NCBI GenBank assembly: GCA_030998225.1
Contig: JAPYXD010000686.1
Span: 1,736,001 to 1,800,000 of the forward strand
DNA: 64,000 nt
Reading direction: 5' to 3'
Source: Diplolepis rosae
Taxonomy: Eukaryota; Arthropoda; Insecta; Hymenoptera; Diplolepididae
The notes under the pieces were generated by a model. It was not told the DNA's origin. It saw only the letters and a program-made list of their open reading frames with translations, and did not search any database. The translations under genes were made by a program, and so were the position numbers. Of this stretch, positions 30,903-40,145 are shown piece after piece. The first letter of the stretch is position 1; each line of letters opens with the position of its first letter.

Positions 30903-30955
30903 AAGATGAATAAATAAGGATTACAATTTTACACAGTCCCAGGTTGGTCATTTCT

Positions 30956-31240
30956 CCACTTTCTAATGAAGAATTTCGTTCGGACGTAAAACCTTTTACA
31001 TTGAAAATACTGGAAAAAGCGAAAGTTACATACGTCGACTACATACTGGCGAACGAGTTTATGCCGGAGACGCAATTGAAGAAAATTGCAAGGGTAAAGC
31101 CTATATCAAATTTGCAAATACAAACAAAATACCAGTAACGATATCAATATCGTCTGTTAGTTTAGAATATTTCGAAGAAAGAGATTCTCAAAATGTACTA
31201 ATGCTTATTCCTTTTTCGAGCAATTTGGACCCTTTGTTTT
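30956..31240 (+). pseudogene. Gypsy remnant (plus strand), protease C-terminal region
   Basis: After the fold-back element the plus strand reads CKGKAYIKFANTNKIPVTIS, then VSLEYFEERDSQNV. It matches the GGKAYIKVANILSIPIEIET then MLEDFEE segment of the Gypsy D protease (50.9 kb), which supports the same lineage. An alternative frame (30944-31138) is open for 64 codons but has no match. Stops and shifts follow; RT was not found. Confidence 0.6.
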
Positions 31241-31680
31241 TTTTAATTTTATCAATTTTTAATTTTCGAAAACCAATTTTGGCCTACTCTGGTGTGACGT
31301 TTGAAATCACACAAGCTTTTATGATATACTAAATCTTTTCTTTCAAGAAGAGATAATTTATGAATATTTTCGAGTCTAATGCTCGCACTCCAATAACTCG
31401 GAAATACTGATATTAGAATTTTTTCCTAAAGTCGCTCCTATGGGAAAAATTACAATTGGAAAGATGGAATTTAAGTATTAAGCAAAATCGTGCATCTTGT
31501 AAAGAGCACGTCAAATTGCTTGATACTCCAGGATAGGATGAGGAGGAAATTAGTACAATTTCTAGTACCAGAATGGTTACTGGTACCTAAGAAATTGTGT
31601 GGAGGATTAAATTTAGAGAGAAAAAAAAACAATTACAGAACAGAGAAAGAAGGGTTAACAGATAAAAGCCAATTTTCATA
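31241..31680. other. No gene recognised
   Basis: A small hairpin at about 31552-31600 (CAATTTCTAGTACCAG against CTGGTACCTAAGAAATTG) is the only structure seen. Confidence 0.45.
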
Positions 31681-32015
31681 TAAAACTTACTCTTTTTTAT
31701 TCATAAAAGTCTTGGAGAAGTAGCCCATTCATCCGCAGCTCACTGCCTTCTAACCCTTTGTGCTTCCCTCCTTACCACAATCCTTTTTTCCCTCTCTCTC
31801 TCAATCGGTCTCTCTCACGCATGCGCACCAATCACATCATCCAGTTCTTATATAAAAATGATTTCTTTGACAATCGGCCATCCTATTTTCGTTTGGTCCT
31901 CTAAACTTTCGATTTACCAAATAAAATGTTAATACAATGAACAAAACTTCTAACTCATCGAATAAAATTTCCCTATTCTACTTCGTAGTCTTTCAGATAT
32001 CTTGGCTTTGATATT
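31681..32015 (+). repeat. Possible LTR or promoter-bearing repeat (tentative)
   Basis: A TATA-like block CTTATATAAAAATG at about 31846, preceded by pyrimidine-rich sequence and followed about 70 bp later by AATAAAATG, in plus orientation. This spacing is what an LTR would show. Matching termini were not found and it could serve the plus-strand Gypsy remnant upstream. Low confidence. Confidence 0.35.
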
Positions 32016-32023
32016 TTCTGCTT

Positions 32024-33178
32024 TTATCGACATAAATGATCAATTTTCTCTCTCACCTCATCAACTTTCTCGTTTCCCTTCTCTTCTTCACTCTCATGCT
32101 CACTATCACTACCTTGGTATCTCTTCCAAATCTTCAGCTCACTCACATGAGTAGTGGTTTCAAATCCCTTATCATGACTTATATTTAATTTCTTTACTCT
32201 GTAAGTACCACTGGGCTCAATTCCAACCACTACTAATGGACCATCAAACGATTTCTGAAGTTTGGTAGAGCTTCCAGTCGCAATTGGATCCCTTTTTATA
32301 AATACAATGTCTTCGCACTGAAATTTAACATTCTTTAATCTTCTCGCAACATACCTATCTTTATATTCTGTTTGCTTTTTTCCAATATTCACTATAATCT
32401 TATCTTGAACCTCTACAGGTAATCTATATTTCTCACACTGTTCAGTTAGATCTTTTGTTCCACAGTCCTCAAATCTAGGCAAATAACCATACAATGCTTC
32501 ATAAGGCGTTTTCCCAGTCGCTATAATAACTGTAGATTTTAAGCCACTTTCTATTTTTCCAAGCTTCAGGTCCCATTTATCTTCCTCATCTTCATCAAAT
32601 GAACATTTTATAAGGGGTAAAATTGTCTGATTAAGTCTTTCTATTAGGCCATTCGCCTGTGGATGTCTACTCGAATTCAAAGTATGTTTCATTTTATATT
32701 TTTCACACAAAGCTTGAAACTTTTGGGACGTAAAACTTGTACCTTTATCTGTTACTAACCGTCTTGGCGCACTGAACCTCAATATAAACTCTTCTACCTT
32801 TCGTACCGTCGTATTAGCCTTTACATCTTCGACAGGTCTAATATACGCATATTTCGTTAAATTATCAATTAAACTGAGTACATAATTGTTCTTTCGTGGA
32901 GTCGTAACAAAAGGACCCAGATGGTAGATGTGTACAATGTCAAAGGGCCTTTTGCCTGGTGGAATCGGATTTAGTTCACCTGCTTGCGAAGCGCTTTTTC
33001 TTTTCGCTAATAAACACTCTAAACAGTTTTTGACATGGACTCTCACATCTCTCTTCGTTTTTGGAAAATAAAAATACTCATTAATTCTGTTTACAGTTTT
33101 ATCTACCCCGAAGTGACTTGATAAATCATGATATCAAATCACTATTGATTTTCGCATTTGCCTTGGCACCACATACAA
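32024..33178 (-). pseudogene. Gypsy B integrase, nearly full but with catalytic Asp lost
   Basis: The zinc-binding region lies just above 33046: HDLSSHFGVDKTVNRI, then KNCLECLLAKR (H-H-C-C pattern), separated by a stop from upstream. The core (340-codon frame, 33046-32024) has FDIVHIYHLGPFVT, where family members have HIDHLGPF: the first catalytic Asp is replaced by Tyr (residue about 41). The second Asp (RRLVTDKGTSFTS) and Glu (HPQANGLIERLNQTIL) remain. The C-terminus has FDGPLVVVGIEPSGTYRVKK, the GPF/GPY-type module, then an acidic tail. The frame is long and open, so the loss of Asp may be its first disabling change. Confidence 0.9.
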
Positions 33179-33685
33179 CTATCGACTTTCCTTTCCTTTA
33201 CCTACCCTTTTATACAGTAACCCTTCTTTTAGTTCGAAATCTCGCACTCGGCCTTTTTCAGCTTTAGTTCGCTCTTTTTCCTTTTTCTCTAAAATCACAA
33301 TGATCTCCACAATATCATTGTCGGTTCTTTGGTGCATAAGAATTTCGTCTTCCAGGGTCACGATTTCCAAAACCGATTCAAGCTCGGATGTACGGACAGG
33401 AGCTCTCGATAAGGCATCAACGTGTGCAATTTTCTCACCTTTCCTATGCTGTATCGAATAATCAAATTCAGATAAATGGTTTATCCAACGAGAAATTTGG
33501 GAATTCTGAGTTTTCCAAGCATTGACATTTACCAAACAGCGACAGTCTGTTACAATGATAAATGGAATGACTATAAGAAAAGTTCTCACTCTTGTTAATG
33601 CCCACACGATAGCCATTAATTCAAGTCTACTAGAATGGTATTTTTCTTCAATTTCACTCTTCCTTCTACTCACCGCATAAACCAT
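33179..33685 (-). pseudogene. Gypsy B RNase H and linker to integrase
   Basis: Frame of 168 codons. It contains YAVSRRKSEIEEKYHSSRLE and LMAIVWALTRVRTFL (the Glu in SSRLELMA is a catalytic residue), IPFIIVTDCRCLVN (Asp in VTDC), then RWINHLSEFDYSIQHRKGEK and AHVDALSRAP, the DALSR end of RNase H. The first part of the domain is in a different frame upstream. Then an acidic/basic linker and LKEGLLYKRVGKGK, the beginning of the integrase zinc region. In good condition, but cut off from the RT by a frame change near 33680. Confidence 0.88.
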
Positions 33686-33829
33686 ATTTTTTTACTAGCC
33701 TCTTTTTCAAAGTTTCAAAAGCTTCGGCGCATTCTTTAGACCATTCAAAAGTAACCGTGTCTTTTAGCAAATTCGTTATGGGTAGAGCTATATTCGAGAA
33801 CTTCGGAATAAAACGTCTAAAGAAACTGA
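33666..33829 (-). pseudogene. Gypsy B RT thumb/connection, downstream piece
   Basis: On the minus strand: GLVSFFRRFIPKFSNIALPI then TNLLKDTVTFEWSKECAEAF and ETLKKRL. This is the standard Gypsy RT C-terminal part (FLG..YRRFI..FS..A.PL..L). It continues the piece at 35773, from which it is separated by a 1.9-kb insertion. The apparent start in the 84-codon frame (AAQPSIGHTTLRTFPL) belongs to the inserted element, not the Gypsy. Confidence 0.85.
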
Positions 33830-33833
33830 CTAA

Positions 33834-35772
33834 CCCACTGATCTCGATAATAGACTGGATGCACAATGCCAATGGAAAAGTACGCAAAGTCGTGTGCCCA
33901 ATTGAAGGCTGCGCCGCCATCTATACTTAGGTTGATTCCATAATTCAGTACGGCGGCAAAACACTAGGTCTATGCAACACAGCTGCGAATTAATATTTAT
34001 TAACGCTGTAGTGATATTATTCAATCAATAATTTCTAATAGTTAAGGAAAAAATTTTCATTGTTTTCTTTTAAGAATTGTTTATTTATTACTTTTGCATG
34101 TAGTTTAAAAATTAAGGCGTTGAATTAGTCACTACTTCCGTTTGACATTTATAACTTCTTGTTTGTGATACTCTGGTGATTTTTAATTAGTGATTTGCTG
34201 CTTGTGAAGTACTTTCGTACCTGATGTTTTGTACTATTTAGTGATAATCTTCTATATTATTACTTAGGTCTTTATAGAATTGGATTCTATAATTTAGTAA
34301 CATACACGGTGTGCCCACTCCCATGTATTACAAAGGGGTACTTACAGATGGTGGCGGGGCAAATGAATTTATATCAGCAACATCTAGGGGACGTAGCAGG
34401 AACTAATTTTCACGAAAACTACCCCTCCCCCCTCCACTTCAGATACAGAAATGAAGGGCGCGAAATTTTCGCCTTCCCATGCGAAAAAGGAAAAATTAGG
34501 ATTTTATTATATTTGAGGTTACTTTACATGGCTTAAATCAGCTTTGAATGGGACTGGAGATTTATCTTTATCGACACTTGAATCCGGATTTAAAATTGAA
34601 GAACGAAAATACTTTTTAATGCAAACTTTCTTACCGCGTTTTGCAATATAATACGTAATTAATTTTTATGAACAAAACGAGAAACCAAGCCTTTATGAGT
34701 TTTATTTTAGATTCAAAACAAAATTTATTGGTGACTTACCCGATTTGCAGCTACAATTATTTTCATTTGGAGGGCAAACAGTAAAGTACTGCTGATTGTT
34801 GGCACATTAGTCCAGGTATTAGCACTTTAAAGATCGAAGTTCATTAAAATCATTTAAAATCGCAATCAATTTTAATCAGTTACAACATGCAAACAAGTGA
34901 CAACATGTCTACCGCGCACGGCGTTCATTTCGATGACACACTAGCGGCGACTAGGGGACGTAGCAATCACTATTTTTCTTTCGCCACTTGGCCTATGGGA
35001 GTGGGCACACCGTGGTAACATACTAGTCACAGCATGTACATACTTAATTTTTATGTAATATTTGCATTCAGTATTAATTATATTTTAAGGTTTGTTTCTT
35101 TTCCAATTTTATTATTTTCTAATAAATTAAAATGTTCGTAAACGACCAAAATACAATAGTTTATAATTTTTGTATATATTTAAAAAAATTTCTATAACTT
35201 CTTTCAGTTGGAGCAACTTATTACTCCTGAGCAATTTAAACGTATGATGAAATGCGCCGAGAAGATCGAGTAATTCAACATTTTTTAAAACAGAAGGGAA
35301 TGGAGCTTTTTTCAGTTTTTAAAACCGTTTATATACAGGTACATAAGGGTTGAATTATGAAACGCGAATTAATTTACACTGAAACTAGTTATTATATGTG
35401 ACTATTATTAATAGTTTACGTTCAGAACGTGAGATAATTTTTACACTACTCCAAGGTACGTTTACTTGTTGAATTCTAGAATCTATATTTGATAAATTTA
35501 TAATAAATTTATATTTAATATTAATTAATATTATATTATTTTATAAATTTCATTTCATTACTTTAATTATGTATACTATCAATACTAATACCGGTAAAAA
35601 AGCATGGATTTCATATTGTTTTTTTAATATTTACACTTTTCCCTTTTTGCTATATTTGAATTTACCGCAACATTCTTTGTAATCAACCTAAGTAAATATG
35701 GCGGCTCAGCCTTCAATTGGGCACACGACTTTGCATTGATTGTCCATCCAGTGTATTATAGAGATCAGTGGG
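33834..35772. mobile_element. 1.9-kb DNA transposon with CCCACTG ends, flanked by CTAA, inserted in Gypsy B RT
   Basis: Termini CCCACTGATCTCGATAATA (33834) and the complement of CCCACTGATCTCTATAATA (35772). The match continues about 100 bp with TCGTGTGCCCAATTGAAGG and TTAGGTTGATT. CTAA is duplicated at 33830-33833 and 35773-35776. Removing element and one CTAA rejoins the GLxSFFRRF coding of the Gypsy RT. CCC ends with a TTAA-like 4-bp duplication (TTAG on the minus strand) recall piggyBac-type elements. No transposase frame inside. A hAT-like MITE is nested at 34305-35014. Confidence 0.85.
34305..35014. mobile_element. hAT-like MITE with 8-bp target duplication
   Basis: Terminal repeats CACGGTGTGCCCACTCCCAT, 20 bp perfect, at 34305 and reversed at 35014. 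Flanked by GTAACATA at 34297-34304 and 35015-35022, an exact 8-bp duplication as made by hAT (or Merlin/P) transposases. Length 710 bp. No transposase; the word CTAGGGGACGTAGCA recurs inside at about 34385 and 34952 in the same orientation. Exact ends and duplication indicate a fairly recent insertion, and it is nested in the CCCACTG element. Confidence 0.92.
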
Positions 35773-36239
35773 CTAACCCCACAAATCGCCTAAAATCGTG
35801 TTTCGAGGCGGAACTCGGAAATTCTTCAATTGCTTTAATTTTTCTTTTACCCGGTTGGATCGGCCCTTCACCAATTTCATATCCAAGATATTCTACTTTT
35901 CTCATTCCAAGTATACATTTTGCTGTGTTCAAGGTTAAAGAAGCGTCCTTCAATAATGTCAAAACAAACTTTAAATTTTCCATTAACTGTTCCCACGATT
36001 TAGCAAAAATGCACGTATCATCAAAAAAAAGTAAAGGCAATACCTTTTCTTCTTGCGGTACCTAAAACTCGATCCATAAGCTTTGCAAAATATTTTGGAG
36101 CCCCCACTAACCCAAACATAGTTCTTTCAAATTTCCCAGTTTGAGTCTCAGTTATAAAAGCCATGTAATCTTTCGAATCCTCCGTCAACGGAACCTGTAA
36201 ATATCCCCAAGCTAAATCCAAAGCTATCCGACCTTTCAC
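35773..36239 (-). pseudogene. Gypsy B reverse transcriptase, palm region, frameshifted at the active site
   Basis: Upstream frame (36239-36021): GRIALDLAWGYLQVPLTEDS, DYMAFITETQTGKFERTMFG, LVGAPKYFAKLMDRVLGTAR then RRKGIAFTFF and a stop. The downstream frame resumes DDTCIFAKSWEQLMENLKFV then KCILGMRKVEYLGYEIGEGP and FPSSASKHDFRRFVGLA. Between them is an 8-T run (36023-36030 on the plus strand), so the shift falls exactly before the two catalytic Asp. The N-terminal fingers are absent: the linker joins directly to the palm, an in-place deletion. In this lineage the RT motif is Y-x-DD; here the frames end at FF and start with DD. Confidence 0.88.
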
Positions 36240-36443
36240 GTTTAGTCTGTACGGTTTTTATTGTACGGGCTGTGAGTTTTACTTCAACTCAATTTTCATT
36301 TCTATTTTATTCGTCCGTTCGAGTTCATCTAAATTTAGCGCGATGCAGTCACTATTTTGTCGTCAAATATCTACTAGTTGTTGTTTTTGTTCTATCGTAG
36401 CCCCCTCATAAGTGACAACATCATTAACCGTAATCTTATCTCT
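36240..36443 (-). pseudogene. Gypsy B linker between protease and RT
   Basis: The minus strand reads VNDVVTYEGATIEQKQQLVD, a stop, then QNSDCIALNLDELERTNKIE and MKIELK, a stop, NSQPVQ, a stop, KPYRLN. This is the family's usual connection before RT (ELG-T..VEM.I.L....P..Q.PYR). After PYRLN the reading jumps to the RT palm, so the fingers are deleted. Confidence 0.75.
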
Positions 36444-37328
36444 TCTTCTTCTTCTTCTTCTTCTTGTTTGTGGCTTCTTGCTGTTCAGCAAATAGCCATA
36501 ACTCACACACAATAGTAAATCTCCACAAATTAGTAACCTCAATTTAATGTCTTCTTCTTCTTCTTCACTAAATCTAATGGCTTCCTGTTCAATGAACTTC
36601 TTCTTCGCTTAACGCCTTCTTGTTCAATGAACAGACAGCCAGAACAATCACGTGGGGCTAGAGAAACCCAATATAACTAATCCATCGTAGAACGGACCAT
36701 TGTAATAATTCCCCAAGTAATGCCAGTGAAGTTAGCACACCGACCACAACATTCCCTGACTTCACTCACGGCATCCCCAAGTGAGTACGGTGCGAAAGTT
36801 GAGCAGTACAAATTTTATTAGAGTCCAACAGCGGCGCATAAACGAACCGCTAGCAGAAAGACCTCTAGTGAGACGCGCCGGAACCAGGAAACCGCGGGAT
36901 TTCCGAGCCCGGAAGGTCACCCCAAAGACAAGCAGGAGCAAAATCAAAACAAGGAGGAGAAAAACCGCGAACTCTCATCCTCACCAGAATGCAAAAGCAA
37001 TGGCAACACTCACAGAGACCAAGATATTGCCGCAGCCAGAAAAGATTACGCATTGCACAGAGGTATCACGATCAAAGACTAGGAAGAAATCGTCCCGACT
37101 AGGGAAAAACCGCACCGGTACCACGGAAGATAACCACGGCCACGGACATGGGGTCACCAAATCACTCAAATGCCAGAAAACCGGAGGCGCAGAAGGTAGA
37201 GCGCCACGAATATAACCGTCCAAAAATTTGACAGAGAACACCGCATTGTCCACAACGAGTAACGAACCACATACAGACTATACACAGACAAACACACGTC
37301 CGGCCGCGGCCGAAGCCACGACCGGACT
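36444..37328 (-). mobile_element. Retroposed element with (GAA)n tail and 16-bp target duplication
   Basis: The 16-mer CCGTAATCTTATCTCT occurs at 36428-36443 and 37329-37344, flanking the insert exactly. Read on the minus strand the insert begins GGAGTCCGGTCGTGGCTTCG, is GC-rich, and ends in a (GAA)n tail (36444-36467 on the plus strand). A long target duplication plus a simple-repeat tail marks LINE/SINE-type insertion. There is no RT; the plus-strand 144-codon frame at 36781-37215 is basic and low-complexity and I judge it chance. It could be a 5' fragment of an unknown LINE or a SINE. It interrupts Gypsy B within the protease-RT linker. Confidence 0.88.
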
Positions 37329-37344
37329 CCGTAATCTTATCTCT

Positions 37345-37932
37345 CTTTTCTACTTCTATCTTTCCAGCCTTTATAGATAATATCGGTTCCCCTATTGCTT
37401 GGCCGATTTCTACTTTCTGAATCTTTTCCGCTAAGTTAATGACCGGCTTTTTAATTTCCCCGATTTCAGTCATTACGTTAATTAAATGTACCGAATCTGG
37501 AGCTATTTCAACTTGTTCATTCGAAAAAAACCTAATCTTCGGTCTTTCATTATCAGAAAATAAATCAGGATCAATATCGTTGAAGTTTAAGTCGTATCCG
37601 TATCGCGTACAGGTTAGGTCTAGAGCTTCCGTGAAATTTCGTCCTATGATTACGTCTAATTTTTGTGCATTGTCTGGCACCACTCTAAAAGCAACTTGTC
37701 TCGGTGTTATTCCCTCAAAATTCAAAATTTCGTTAATCAAACCAGGTGACTCTACGACACCAGCACCAAATGATCCTAACAATGATATTGTTCTTTGCAT
37801 CGCAAACCCCTGCAAGACTTTCGTCGCTTTTATCATACTCACTGAAGCCCCTATATCAATCTGCGCTTGAAGTTTCACACTTCCTACCTGTACTTCTTTC
37901 AAAAACTTCTCTATTGAATCCCCGATATACAA
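37345..37932 (-). pseudogene. Gypsy B aspartic protease with altered active site
   Basis: Minus-strand frame: YIGDSIEKFLKEVQVGSVKL, QAQIDIGASVSMIKATKVLQ, where Gypsy proteases have DTGAS; Thr is replaced by Ile in the catalytic triad (residue about 28). Then VESPGLINEILNFEGITPRQ, VAFRVVPDNAQKLDVIIGRN and FTEALDLTCTRYG, which match the flap and the IIGRDFL motif (here IIGRNFT). The C-terminal region (FFSNEQVEIAPDSVHLINVM then linker to KIEVEKRDKIT) runs to the inserted retroposon. Protease with DIG instead of DTG would be dead or crippled. Confidence 0.85.
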
Positions 37933-38177
37933 TTCATGTGCAATTTGTACGCTTTCTCTATTTTCTTTACCTGGTTTTTCTTCGTTGCGCTTCGGGCAAC
38001 GTGTCGCAATCTGACCTACACGCTTACGTAAAAACTTCTTTCAAAAACTTCTCTATTGAATCCCCGATATACAATTCATGTGCAATTTGTACGCTTTCTC
38101 TATTTTCTTTACCTGGTTTTTCTTCGTTGCGCTTCGGGCAACGTGTCGCAATATGACCTACACGCTTACGTAAAAAC
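37894..38177. repeat. 142-bp tandem duplication inside Gypsy B
   Basis: Copy 1 37894-38035, copy 2 38036-38177, differing at one base that I can see (CAATCTGACC against CAATATGACC). Both start TTCTTTCAAAAACTTCTC and end CACGCTTACGTAAAAAC. It covers the zinc-knuckle segment VGHIATRCPKR and the protease start YIGDSIEKFL. 142 is not a multiple of 3, so it shifts the frame. The near-identity says it is recent. Confidence 0.95.
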
Positions 38178-38979
38178 ATACTATTTCCCTTCTTTTTTCC
38201 GTACACTCACGCGATAAATGTCCCGCTTTATTACACTTAAATTTTCTAACAAATCTTTCACTGCACTTTAATGACGTTTCGTCTGCTTCGGCTCTTTCTG
38301 TTCCCCGTTCTCTGGACCTTTGTATTGTCAGTTTCTCTCGTACATCTCTTGCTTGAGAAATTTTCCCTCCTCGTTTCTCTGCAATCCGATCTCTTCTTCC
38401 GCTGTTGATCTTTTCAAACCGAACCAATTCCTGCAACATTTCGTCTGTGCTCTCAAAGTCTCGACTAAGTATGAAGTTGGTTGTCTCGTGAGACCAGAGA
38501 CCACTTGCCAATTCATCTCGAATTTCTGCCATCGAAAGCTTCAATCCTTGGCACAACCAAACTTTATCAAGGAAATAATCCTGGAGACATTCTGCATATC
38601 CCTGTGTGTGCGCCATCATTGCTTTAAGCTTCTCACTTGTACTGCGTTGACATGTAAAGGTTGACTTGAACTCCTGCACAAATGAAGTGAAATCGACAAT
38701 TGTGGCCATCTTGGTCAATAGACACTTCAGAGCGCCATCTTTCAAGTGCGCTTTTCCCACACTCAGCGCTACTGCATCTGTCCATCTATTTAATGTACTC
38801 ACATTCTCGAATTCTCTAATCCAAGCTCCCGCTTGCTCTGGCCCTTCATTCCCTTTAAAATCTCGAATCACTGTTTTTAAATCTGCCATTGCCGTTTGAA
38901 CATTGTCAGCTCTCGGTATCGCCAAATTGCCTAATACACCCGTAAGCGAGCTCAGCGCCTGCACCATCTGATCGTGCAT
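38158..38979 (-). pseudogene. Gypsy B Gag
   Basis: Open frame of 273 codons. Begins HDQMVQALSSLTGVLGNLA; capsid region FKGNEGPEQAGAWIREFENV and DFTSFVQEFKSTFTCQ with a pattern of the Ty3/Gypsy Gag family (W-x-x-F ... F-x-x-x-F). Then YFLDKVWLCQGLKLSMAEIR and MLQELVRFEKI. The C-terminus has a zinc knuckle KFKCNKAGHLSREC, of which the first Cys is changed (Lys or Phe in its place), followed by VCFYV and, after the duplication, VGHIATRCPKR from a second knuckle whose start is damaged. Upstream of the Met is QTQAAGAN-type sequence with stops. Gag would pack the RNA; both knuckles look impaired. Confidence 0.85.
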
Positions 38980-39735
38980 CTGATTCGACCGACTAGAATC
39001 ATCTAGACTTTACCCAGGATCTTAATTCGCACCTGCCGCCTGAGTTTGCTTCCTAATTTCTTATTTAGATTTTTCGATAGCTTCTTTTTCTCTTTGTGCT
39101 CGTAGCTTACTTCTGATTTGTTAAAGATCGTGTCAAAATATGATTTATTTTCTTTAATCCGTAACTCATATACAACATAAGTTTTTTTTTACACAAGAAC
39201 ACACTTCACTCATCCATCACTCATTTTACTTTTCAAAATTTTAAGATGAGTTTAGTTTTTTTGTAGATTTTGAAGAAAGACTGACTCTTTTAGACGTTTT
39301 CCCCGCTTTCTAAAGAATCCTCTATGTTCTCTTTCCATAAAAATGTTCTAACGGGACTTGGTTTTTTTATCTTATGCTTTTCTAATTTGTGTAGATAAGC
39401 AAGAGCCGTTACTCACTTGATTTTCGTAGGTAGATTTTTTAGCGGGACTGATATCTGGGTCTAATGGGTGGTACCAAAATTTCCTCAACTTCATCTTTTT
39501 TCTCAAAGATGTCGACATTTGTATTGATTTTACAGTAAATGTAAATTTTTACATAAGTATGAATAATTATTAAAAATTAATTCAAATAACTTACAAATAT
39601 ATGAAATAGGATAAAATAGTATAAGTATATGATAAAGACATTCAAATATAAGTATTTATCCACATGATTCGGTAGGAAAACAAATTTTTTTTAGCTTTAT
39701 TTCATAAATCGCTCTTAGTATTAGTTTCTATATAT
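38980..39735. other. Sequence upstream of Gypsy B gag; LTR expected but not recognised
   Basis: AT-rich, with low-complexity T runs. No match with sequence below 32.0 kb was seen, so I cannot confirm an LTR pair for element B. Confidence 0.45.
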
Positions 39736-40071
39736 TGTAACGGAGTTACACCAGTGCCCCCTGGGGACACAGCCCTGCGACCGGGATTCGGGGGAACCCG
39801 GCCCAGAATGCCCTGCGATCACGCGCTGTCGCCTGTTTCCTGCGCCCCGTCTAGTTAGTTGAATCTAGGTCAGAGTGCCACTAGGCGAATCAACTGCGGT
39901 GTACATGGCTGTGAGCCCCGAGTGCAGTTCCCGTTTTGACTTTGCTTCGCGGTGTTTGTGACAGATAATTGTAAGTCCTAATAAACTTTATTATTGCGAT
40001 TACTCCTTTTATTGTGTGCACCTTCTCGGCGTCCCCTCCTTCCCTTCCCTTAGTTTACGATCTAGGTCACA
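39736..40071 (+). repeat. 5' LTR of Gypsy C
   Basis: Starts TGTAACGGAGTTACACC and ends CTAGGTCACA (TG...CA). It is GC-rich in its first half. An AATAAA signal lies at 39980-39985 before TTTATTATTG. Right after the end, with a few bases between, is the primer site. 336 bp is a usual LTR size. There is no second copy in the window. Confidence 0.88.
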
Positions 40072-40075
40072 AACT

Positions 40076-40087
40076 TGGCGCCCAACC
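40076..40087 (+). promoter_or_regulatory. Primer-binding site of Gypsy C
   Basis: TGGCGCCCAACC, four bases after the LTR end. TGG plus GC-rich follow-up is the standard pattern complementary to a host tRNA 3' end (CCA). The first eight bases, TGGCGCCC, agree with a lysine-tRNA-type site; I cannot confirm the tRNA. Confidence 0.8.
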
Positions 40088-40145
40088 AAAATAACCCACA
40101 AAGTCCTTCAGCCGAGAAAGCACGTTTAACAGTAAAAACTTCCAA

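Larger units (their letters stand above)
30239..30955. mobile_element. Fold-back element with hammerhead-like motifs in both arms
   Basis: Left arm 30239-30490 and right arm 30703-30955 are nearly identical inverted copies (about 250 bp, few differences). The edges read AAATGACCAACCT and AGGTTGGTCATTT. Each arm carries, reading outward, CTGAAGAGG, then a hairpin GATGAC-ATTTA-GTCATC, then GAAACGTTGTC, followed by an AATAAATAAGG block. No protein frame in arms or in the ~210-bp centre. It interrupts the Gypsy remnant. The arms resemble ends of Penelope-type retroelements, which are known to carry hammerhead motifs, but no RT is present. Confidence 0.75.
32024..38979 (-). mobile_element. Ty3/Gypsy LTR-retrotransposon B, degenerate, minus strand
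   Basis: Minus-strand order: gag (38979-38158), second zinc knuckle/protease (38.1-37.35 kb), linker (36.44-36.24 kb), RT (36.24-35.77 and 33.83-33.67 kb), RNase H (33.68-33.3 kb), integrase (33.18-32.02 kb). Two secondary insertions (33834-35772 and 36444-37328) and a 142-bp tandem duplication break it. Protease, RT and integrase each carry an active-site lesion. LTRs not identified on either side. Confidence 0.88.

Noticed and set aside
36781..37215. 144-codon basic frame on the plus strand
   Set aside because: It lies inside the retroposon at 36444-37328 in antisense orientation, low complexity, no domain; no evidence of a gene.
37439..38156. Plus-strand frames of 143 and 136 codons
   Set aside because: Antisense of the Gypsy B protease/Gag; the second includes the 142-bp duplication, which explains its internal repetition.
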